A stretch of 8,731 nt of DNA from Chloroflexi bacterium RBG_16_64_32 (GTDB lineage Bacteria; Chloroflexota; Dehalococcoidia; SM23-28-2; RBG-16-64-32): the NCBI GenBank assembly GCA_001795235.1, contig MGNZ01000121.1, positions 1 to 8,731 on the forward strand, given 5' to 3'. This document shows positions 1-4,247 of the stretch, one piece after another; the stretch's first letter is position 1; every line of letters starts with the position of its first letter. The notes under the pieces were generated by a model. That model ran no database searches. It was given only the letters and a program-made list of their open reading frames with translations, and had not been told where the DNA came from. A program made the position numbers and the translations under genes.

Positions 1-939
1 CCGGAGCAGATCTCGGGCCTTGGCGTCGCCGAGGCGCTGGGTGAGGGCCGTGGAGCCTTCGACGTCCGTGAACAGGACTGTACGGAAAGCGCCCGCCTCG
101 GCTGGCTCGGCCTCTGGCGCAGCCTCCTCGCCTTCGCTCAAGAACTCATCGATGGCCGTCACCACCGCCTCCGTGTCGCCCAGGAACGGAGCTAGCGACG
201 CCCCCTCCAGGAGGGCCAGGCGTGCGTCCGGTATCCCCGAGGCAAGAGCCCTAGCTACGCCCAGATCGGGCACAGGAACCTGACGCCGGTGCAGCACCAG
301 CGTCGGCACCTTTACCTGTGGCAGGAGAGGTGTGACGTCGAACTCGGTGACCGACCTCAGGCCCGCCCGTAGGGCCTCCTGAGCGCCGCTTTCTCGCAAT
401 AGCGCTGCAAATCGGCGCGCCGGTTCGCCAGTCGACCATCCCATCAGCAAGTGGGCCACCGTCTCCGTGTAGATCTCCCAGTCCGTTTCTCTGAGTGCGA
501 TTAGTGTCTGACCTTGTGCCGACCGGTAGGCGTCCGAGGCCCGCGCCCACGAGCACCACAGCAGTAGGCGCGAGACGCGCTCGGGATGACGGGCGGCGTA
601 GGCGATGGCCACCGGCCCCAGGGCAAAGCTCCCGTATAGCACAAACCCCTCAAGGCCCAGGTGATCTACCACCGCCTCCAGGTCCAGTAGGTAGGCGTCG
701 AGTGAGAAGTCAGCGACGTCCCGTTCCGACAGCCCAGCTCCTCTCGGGTCGTAGCGGACTACTTTTCTGTTCTCTGCCAGTCGTTCGTAGTAGCTGCGCC
801 ACTCAGGCACCTGCCACTCCAACTGGACGTGGCTGAAGACTGTCATTGGCATGTCTACGACGGGCATGCCTTCTCCCAGGGTCCAGAAGGCGATGCTCAC
901 CCCGTCCTTGGTCTTGGCGTACTGGATGCGCGGCTCCAT
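1..939 (-). CDS. Alpha/beta-hydrolase-like sensor fused to class III nucleotidyl cyclase (3' end outside window)
   Basis: The 313 visible residues read without interruption from ATG at 939 to the window edge. Residues 1-260 follow the alpha/beta-hydrolase pattern: the strand before RYDPRGAGLSER, then VLYGSFALG and YAARHPERVSRL, then VPTLVLHRR. From residue 288 a class III adenylate/guanylate cyclase domain begins, with the hallmark FTDVEGST (290-297). Its Asp292 matches the first metal-binding aspartate of the family. The rest of the cyclase lies beyond position 1. The hydrolase triad looks lost: Phe105 sits where the nucleophilic serine should be, Leu249 replaces the histidine in the GADHLPFLGD-like motif, and the acidic residue after HRR is absent. 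It is therefore probably a ligand-sensing pseudo-hydrolase controlling cAMP or cGMP synthesis; this is inference. GGAAGG lies 7 nt before the start. The gene follows the ABC ATPase by 26 nt, so co-transcription is likely. Confidence 0.88.
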   Translation of the reverse strand, partial: MEPRIQYAKTKDGVSIAFWTLGEGMPVVDMPMTVFSHVQLEWQVPEWRSYYERLAENRKVVRYDPRGAGLSERDVADFSLDAYLLDLEAVVDHLGLEGFVLYGSFALGPVAIAYAARHPERVSRLLLWCSWARASDAYRSAQGQTLIALRETDWEIYTETVAHLLMGWSTGEPARRFAALLRESGAQEALRAGLRSVTEFDVTPLLPQVKVPTLVLHRRQVPVPDLGVARALASGIPDARLALLEGASLAPFLGDTEAVVTAIDEFLSEGEEAAPEAEPAEAGAFRTVLFTDVEGSTALTQRLGDAKARDLLR

Positions 940-965
940 CAGTCTTCCTTCCGGCTCATCCGGTC

Positions 966-1805
966 CTATCCGGGCGTCCCTGCATAACGATGAGGGTTGG
1001 CCTCGAAAAGCTTGAGGCATTGCTCGGCGCAGAAGTAGAAGGCCTGCCCGTTGAAGCTTGTCATAGGCGCCGCCTCCACTTCTACCACCTGTCCGCACAC
1101 TGTGTCACGCGCCGTCACCACGTCGGATCGGAAGCGGCCGTCCTCTAGCCACACAACGCGGTGCGCCACCTCACGGATGCGATGGTCGTGGCTTACGATC
1201 ACCACTGCCTTGTCCAGTTCGATGGCGATCTGGCGCAGGAGGTGCATCACCTCCCGCCCGCGTTTGGAGTCCAGGTTGGCCGTTGGCTCGTCCGCCAGGA
1301 TGAGGTCTGGGTTGTTGGCCAGCGCGCGAGCGATGGCCACCCGCTGCTTCTCGCCGCCGCTGAGCTGCTTTGGCAGCGACTTCAGGCGGTGGGCCAGCCC
1401 CAGCATGCTCAGGAGCTCACGCGCACGGTTCGTGGCGCTGCGTGCAGTGGCGGTGTCGCCGGAAATGACCAGTCTGACATTTTCCAGCGCCGTGAGCGAC
1501 TCCAGGAGGTTAAAGCTCTGGAATATGAACCCCACACTCCCCCGTCGAACGGCTGGCAATTCCTTCTCCGCGAGGCCGGTCGTGTCAACGCCGGCTACCT
1601 CGATCCTGCCAGCGGTGGGCCGGAGCAGCGCACCCGCTATGGTGAGGACGGTCGTCTTGCCCGCGCCGGAGGGCCCCATTATCACCACCACTTCGCCTGC
1701 CTGCGCCTGAAAGTCCACGTTGTCCAGGGCGGTCACTGCGGCATCGCCGGCGCCGTAGACCTTGGTCACGGCGTGCATTCGGAGGATCACCCTGCGGTCC
1801 GGCAT
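966..1805 (-). CDS. ABC transporter ATP-binding protein (MacB/LolD type) with C-terminal YHS domain
   Basis: This 279-residue protein has every nucleotide-binding motif: Walker A GPSGAGKTT (44-52), Q-loop Gln96 in FIFQSFNLL, signature LSGGEKQR (148-155), Walker B LILADEP (168-174) with Glu173, and H-loop His206. The sequence places it with the MacB/LolD/DevA ATPases that power FtsX-type permeases. These normally end near residue 225-235. Here residues 233-275 add a YHS-like module: DTVCG, then FNGQAFYFCAEQC and a Phe/Tyr-rich end, with Cys237, Cys259 and Cys263 as candidate metal ligands. YHS domains occur in metal-handling proteins such as copper ATPases, so a metal-linked role for the transporter is plausible but unproven. 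ATG at 1805 is preceded by AAGGGG with a 7-nt spacer, and starts 4 nt after the permease stop. ATPase and permease surely form one complex at the inner membrane. Confidence 0.93.
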   Translation of the reverse strand: MPDRRVILRMHAVTKVYGAGDAAVTALDNVDFQAQAGEVVVIMGPSGAGKTTVLTIAGALLRPTAGRIEVAGVDTTGLAEKELPAVRRGSVGFIFQSFNLLESLTALENVRLVISGDTATARSATNRARELLSMLGLAHRLKSLPKQLSGGEKQRVAIARALANNPDLILADEPTANLDSKRGREVMHLLRQIAIELDKAVVIVSHDHRIREVAHRVVWLEDGRFRSDVVTARDTVCGQVVEVEAAPMTSFNGQAFYFCAEQCLKLFEANPHRYAGTPG

Positions 1806-1809
1806 CGCC

Positions 1810-2928
1810 CTACCCCTTGAACACCGCCACAGGGTCGATCGCGGCGAGGCGGCGCGTGGGAACGTAGGCGGCGAGCAGCGTCATGAGCAGGGTGAAGCCG
1901 GCCATGCCCAGCACGTCCTGCCAGCGCACCAGGATCACGAACTGGGGCACAAGCTGTTGAGTGAAGGGTCCCAGCACGACGGTCAGGCCCGCACCAAGCA
2001 GGAACCCCAGGAGCCCCGTCACCAGGCTCTGCTCGAACACCACCCTGTACAGGTAACCATTGGTGAACCCCACCGCCTTGAGGATCCCGTACTCGCGCGC
2101 CTTCTCCACCGTCGCCGTGTAGATCGTCAGGCCGGCCACGGCCAACCCTACTATGAATGCCAGGATGAGGATCACGGTGAGTATCGGGATCACGTCGCCC
2201 AGGGCCCGATCCCGAGTGGAAGCAGCGAACTCGTCACCCGTCATAGTCACAATGGCTGGGTCCGCGTTCCCGATCATTCCCGCCACCAGACCCGCGCGGC
2301 TCGGCCTCGTCACCTGGAGGAGTAAGAAAGTGGCCAGCCCCTCCATCTGTAGCGCCTCCTCAGCCTGATCGAAGGTAATGAAGATAGTCTGGGAGGCGAC
2401 GAAATCACCCCCAGAGGACTTGCCGACTACCCTCCAGTCGCGGCCGCCGGCGCCGATGCTGTCTCCGATGTCCACTCCGTAGCGGCGGCTAAGCCCCTCG
2501 TCCACGATGACCTCTCCCGGTCCTGGAACGCCCTTCCCTTCCTCGATGCGCACAGGCCCACCTATCGCCGACACAGGGTCGTAGCCCACCAGTTGCACGT
2601 CCATCTTGGTGCCGTCCTTGCTGGCGGTCATGGGACGTACTATCAAGGGACTCCATCGCTCCACCTCGTCAATTCGGGACAGACGCTCGTCCACCCCTTC
2701 GACGGGAAGAAAGGAGCCTGCGGCCAGGAAGTCGGTCGTCCCCTCACGCGCGATCCAGATGTCGGCGTCCACGTTCTCGACGAAGCCACCTACCTTCTCG
2801 TTCCACCCACGGAACAGAGAGAGCAGGAAGGTGATCAGGAAGACGGACAGAGCGATCCCCCCCACCGAAATCGCCAAGCGGGTGCGCTCCGAAAAGAGGT
2901 TCTTGCGGGCTATCAGGAGCACGCGCAA
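1810..2928 (-). CDS. FtsX/MacB-type ABC transporter permease
   Basis: The 372-residue integral membrane protein has the FtsX-family layout. A first transmembrane segment (about 18-39) is followed by a large periplasmic or extracytoplasmic domain (about 40-240), then three more segments (about 246-270, 300-320 and 338-356). The cytoplasmic loop REYGILKAVGF (278-288) and the C-terminal RRLAAIDPVAVFKG (359-372) are typical of DevC/MacB permeases. Such permeases generally couple ATP hydrolysis to substrate extrusion or lipoprotein handling rather than forming a classical channel. No membrane-fusion partner gene is in view, so the substrate cannot be named. The start is TTG at 2928: GAAGG precedes it by 7 nt and an in-frame stop lies only about 30 nt upstream. 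A GTG two codons later is the alternative. It is the first gene of the operon with the ATPase and cyclase. Confidence 0.92.
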   Translation of the reverse strand: MRVLLIARKNLFSERTRLAISVGGIALSVFLITFLLSLFRGWNEKVGGFVENVDADIWIAREGTTDFLAAGSFLPVEGVDERLSRIDEVERWSPLIVRPMTASKDGTKMDVQLVGYDPVSAIGGPVRIEEGKGVPGPGEVIVDEGLSRRYGVDIGDSIGAGGRDWRVVGKSSGGDFVASQTIFITFDQAEEALQMEGLATFLLLQVTRPSRAGLVAGMIGNADPAIVTMTGDEFAASTRDRALGDVIPILTVILILAFIVGLAVAGLTIYTATVEKAREYGILKAVGFTNGYLYRVVFEQSLVTGLLGFLLGAGLTVVLGPFTQQLVPQFVILVRWQDVLGMAGFTLLMTLLAAYVPTRRLAAIDPVAVFKG

Positions 2929-3005
2929 AACCCAACCTTCAGCCGGACGTCTGCTTGATCATGCCGCTGTCGCATCCCAGGCGGCCCCCAAATTGCCGCG
3001 CAGCA

Positions 3006-3034
3006 AGCATAGCGCCGTAGGGGGAATGCGTCAA
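3006..3034 (-). promoter_or_regulatory. Sigma70-type promoter for the permease-ATPase-cyclase operon
   Basis: On the minus strand TTGACG (3034-3029) and TATGCT (3011-3006) are separated by exactly 17 nt. This is five of six and four of six matches to the housekeeping consensus. Transcription would begin near 2999 and leave a leader of about 70 nt before the TTG start at 2928. This is the best-scoring promoter I can see in the window. Confidence 0.6.
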
Positions 3035-3102
3035 AGAATCGGTGCCGTGTCTGTGGGCATGGACTTGCCGCTCCCATGATGCCAGCATTCTGCTCGCAAG
3101 AT

Positions 3103-3128
3103 GTTGTGACAGAACTTCGTGTCGCAAC
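3103..3128. repeat. Imperfect inverted repeat beside the CRP-like site
   Basis: GTTGTGACA and TGTCGCAAC form 9-bp arms around an 8-nt spacer, with a single T/G wobble pair. Its right arm touches the CRP-like palindrome that begins at 3128. It may be a second regulator site in the region between the minus-strand operon and the plus-strand small ORF. No function is shown by the sequence itself. Confidence 0.4.
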
Positions 3129-3145
3129 AGTGACGGGCGTCACTG
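3128..3145. promoter_or_regulatory. CRP/FNR-like operator palindrome
   Basis: CAGTGACGGGCGTCACTG is a perfect inverted repeat with 8-bp arms and a 2-nt centre. It contains GTGA-N6-TCAC, the half-site spacing used by CRP-family regulators (TGTGA-N6-TCACA in the classical site). It lies 94 bp upstream of the promoter region's minus-strand -35 box and about 60 bp before the small ORF at 3205. Other regulator families can also use such palindromes, so assignment to CRP is inference. Confidence 0.5.
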
Positions 3146-3165
3146 CGCCGACGCCCCGCAAGCCG

Positions 3166-3171
3166 TATCCT
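3166..3171 (+). promoter_or_regulatory. Possible -10 element downstream of the CRP-like site
   Basis: TATCCT resembles a -10 box (four of six). No good -35 lies 17 nt upstream (CTGCGC). If transcription starts about 7 nt after it, near 3178, the palindrome centre (3136.5) falls at about -41.5, the class II activator position, where a poor -35 is expected. This is a weak element taken alone. Confidence 0.3.
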
Positions 3172-3204
3172 AATGGCAGGTCTGGCAGGAGTCTAGAGCT
3201 TCCC

Positions 3205-3294
3205 ATGGCGCGACAAATCCTCATCCTGGCGGTAGGCCTTATGATAGCGCTGGCCCTCCTCGCAGCGGCCCTGGTGGCCGTGACGACGGGCTGA
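3205..3294 (+). CDS. Possible 29-residue single-pass membrane peptide
   Basis: The reading frame starts MARQILILAVG and is almost entirely hydrophobic from residue 5 to 26, enough for one membrane-spanning helix, with a positively charged Arg near the N-terminus and a short polar end. I do not recognise a family. A GGAG lies 13 nt before the ATG, which is further than ideal, so translation is uncertain. It is preceded by the CRP-like palindrome and possible -10, and followed by the hairpin at 3303-3319, which makes a compact transcription unit conceivable. Short hydrophobic ORFs also arise by chance in GC-rich DNA, so the call is tentative. Confidence 0.35.
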   Translation: MARQILILAVGLMIALALLAAALVAVTTG

Positions 3295-3302
3295 GGCCAC
3301 AG

Positions 3303-3319
3303 GCGAGCGGCTAAGCCGC
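3303..3319 (+). repeat. Palindromic GCGGCTAAGCCG element, copy 1
   Basis: GCGGCT-A-AGCCGC (3307-3319) is a perfect 6-bp inverted repeat around one base. The 17-nt segment matches 7419-7435 at 15 of 17 positions. Both copies lie just after the stop codon of a short plus-strand ORF. No T tract follows, so it is not a standard intrinsic terminator. Confidence 0.3.
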
Positions 3320-3371
3320 GTGCCCGCTTGCTCCCTTGGCGACGGTGACACGCCGCCGCTGCCTGCAATAC

Positions 3372-3402
3372 GGACAAGGCCGCTCACGCCCAGGCCTTGT
3401 CC
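3372..3402 (+). repeat. Strong hairpin, 10-bp perfect stem
   Basis: GGACAAGGCC and GGCCTTGTCC are perfect reverse complements around an 11-nt loop (3382-3392). It is the longest exact inverted repeat I found in the window. No run of T follows on either strand, so a factor-independent terminator is unlikely. An RNA structural element in the leader of the RRM gene, or a protein-binding site, fits better. Confidence 0.6.
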
Positions 3403-3424
3403 AGCGCCCCGACCACCAAGTCGT

Positions 3425-3453
3425 TTGCGCCCGCTGATGGATACAGGTACACT
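3425..3453 (+). promoter_or_regulatory. Weak candidate promoter for the RRM gene
   Basis: TTGCGC (3425-3430) and TACACT (3448-3453) are 17 nt apart. Three of six and four of six bases match the sigma70 consensus. A start near 3460 would give a leader of about 280 nt. The spacing is right but the boxes are poor. Confidence 0.25.
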
Positions 3454-3471
3454 CTAGACAAGATTTGTACC
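3446..3471. repeat. GGTACA-N14-TGTACC inverted repeat
   Basis: Exact 6-bp arms at 3446-3451 and 3466-3471 surround a 14-nt AT-richer spacer. The left arm overlaps the candidate -10 box at 3448-3453, so it could be an operator for that promoter. Short arms make chance occurrence quite possible. Confidence 0.25.
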
Positions 3472-3644
3472 GAAATCGCTTTCCCAGATCACACACGGGC
3501 CTTCCCGCCCTGGCCACGGTGGTTGCGCCGCCCGATCCCCCTTCAACCACGTTATTTCTGGCCCCGCTCACGGGTGGAGTCCCAGTTGACGCACCTTTAT
3601 CGCATCCAGAAACGGGCCTGCAGTCGTGAAGCGCCTGCCCGCAT

Positions 3645-3674
3645 GCCTGGCCTGAACCGCAAAGCGGTCCAGGC
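3645..3674 (+). repeat. Bulged hairpin with two alternative registers
   Basis: GCCTGG (3645-3650) and ACCGC (3656-3660) pair with GCGGT (3664-3668) and CCAGGC (3669-3674) around an AAA loop, with a 5-nt bulge. The left strand carries CCTGGCCTG, a direct repeat. The outer arm can therefore also pair one repeat further in (3651-3654 with 3670-3673), with one A/C mismatch. Two exclusive registers could make it a switchable element. Confidence 0.4.
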
Positions 3675-3688
3675 GCGCGCTATCCTGC

Positions 3689-3702
3689 TGGCGCCGGCGC
3701 CA
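3689..3702. repeat. 14-bp perfect palindrome before the RRM ribosome-binding site
   Basis: TGGCGCCGGCGCCA reads the same on both strands and ends about 22 nt before the Shine-Dalgarno sequence of the RRM gene. It could be a regulator site or, in RNA, a dimerisation or folding element. GC-only palindromes are common in such DNA. Confidence 0.3.
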
Positions 3703-3723
3703 CTCCGGCGAATAATAGCCTAT

Positions 3724-3730
3724 GAGGAGG
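3724..3730 (+). promoter_or_regulatory. Ribosome-binding site fixing the TTG start of the RRM gene
   Basis: GAGGAGG ends 7 nt before TTG at 3738. No ATG or GTG start with a comparable site is nearby, and the protein homology begins at this TTG. Confidence 0.8.
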
Positions 3731-3737
3731 GAGCCGA

Positions 3738-4025
3738 TTGAGCAGACTATACATCGGTAACCTAGCGCACGACACCACCGAGGCAGACCTAAGGGCAGTC
3801 TTCTCTCAGTTCGGCGAGATTGTATCGATCAAGGTCGGAGTCGACCGGCGCGGACGTCCCAAGGGGTTCGGCCACATTACTATGGCGGACGATGCTTCGG
3901 CGACCGCTGCAATGGAGTCTCTGCGGGGCACCCAGGTCAACGGGCGCACGATGGACATCGTGCGGGATGAGCAGTCGCGCCGAAGAGGGGGGCCGGCTCG
4001 GGGCGGCGGACGGCGGCGCCGGTAA
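3738..4025 (+). CDS. RRM-type RNA-binding protein with arginine/glycine-rich tail
   Basis: The 95-residue protein is a single RNA-recognition motif. RNP2 is LYIGNL (4-9) and RNP1 is KGFGHITM (42-49), with the usual helix TTEADLRAVFSQFGEI between them and a basic Arg/Gly tail (81-95). This is the architecture of the small bacterial and cyanobacterial Rbp proteins, which bind RNA in the cytoplasm and are often cold-induced. RNP1 is atypical: His46 stands at the position usually Phe or Tyr, and Met49 at the last aromatic position. Tyr5 and Phe44, the other stacking residues, remain, so RNA binding is likely but may have altered preference. The TTG start is supported by GAGGAGG 7 nt upstream. The gene stands alone on the plus strand behind an unusually structured leader, which invites the idea of autoregulation. 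Confidence 0.93.
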   Translation: MSRLYIGNLAHDTTEADLRAVFSQFGEIVSIKVGVDRRGRPKGFGHITMADDASATAAMESLRGTQVNGRTMDIVRDEQSRRRGGPARGGGRRRR

Positions 4026-4247
4026 GAAAACCGGTACGCCACAGACCCTACACTAACATCCCAACACTACCTGACCGGTCTATGCGCGGGCATCGCCCAC
4101 AGCCTGCAGCGTCGGGAAAGGACATGACCCTCAGCCATTGCGCAGTCCCGAGGGGTGTGCGGCATGTTGTGTCTTAGCGCCTTGGCCTCCCCCGCCAGCG
4201 GGCGGAGCGGCCCGTCATCCTGGCCGGGCGCGGCTTCAGCTCACCGG
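4026..4247. other. Intergenic region between convergent genes
   Basis: These 222 nt separate the ends of the RRM gene (plus) and the amidase gene (minus). No gene or clear terminator with a T tract is visible. The distal part holds a short fossil of a ThDP-enzyme gene (4176-4237). TCGGGA (4110-4115) and TCCCGA (4146-4151) could pair weakly. Confidence 0.4.
4176..4237 (+). pseudogene. Frameshifted fossil of a ThDP-dependent enzyme gene
   Basis: Positions 4201-4237 match 8141-8177, inside the intact ThDP enzyme gene, at 34 of 37 bases by eye. In frame they read AERPVILAGRG, against AEQPVILAGRG there. The preceding bases read S-A-L-A-S-P-A-S in a different frame and resemble the ALSILSK segment just before it in the intact protein, so a shift occurs near 4200. 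After GRG the frame continues briefly (FSSPARL) and meets a stop at the end of the convergent amidase gene. The motif belongs to the middle domain of ThDP enzymes. The fragment is too short to be functional, and is best read as the remnant of a lost paralogue or of a partial duplication. Confidence 0.6.

Larger units (their letters stand above)
3295..3737 (+). other. 443-nt structured non-coding region and likely leader of the RRM gene
   Basis: I find no convincing gene here. A 114-codon frame beginning at a TTG has no ribosome-binding site and no recognisable product. The stretch instead holds several self-complementary elements: 3307-3319, 3372-3402, 3446-3471, 3645-3674 and 3689-3702. These elements, together with the strong ribosome-binding site at its end, suggest a long structured leader for the RRM gene or a separate small RNA. 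Which of these is correct cannot be told from sequence alone. Confidence 0.4.

Noticed and set aside
1051..1820. Two 219-codon plus-strand frames opposite the ABC ATPase
   Set aside because: They are shadows of the ATPase, which has every nucleotide-binding motif in the minus-strand frame.
2913..3377. A 154-codon minus-strand frame upstream of the permease
   Set aside because: The product is low-complexity with scattered Cys and Arg, no ribosome-binding site was seen, and it covers the well-supported operon promoter and the palindromes.
3397..3741. A 114-codon plus-strand frame ending at the RRM start
   Set aside because: It begins at a TTG inside a hairpin arm with no ribosome-binding site, and its product has no recognisable domain and a composition typical of non-coding frames. 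The overlap with the RRM start is accidental.
4110..4151. TCGGGA and TCCCGA as a terminator stem after the RRM gene
   Set aside because: The arms are six bases with a 30-nt loop and no T tract, too weak to call a terminator.
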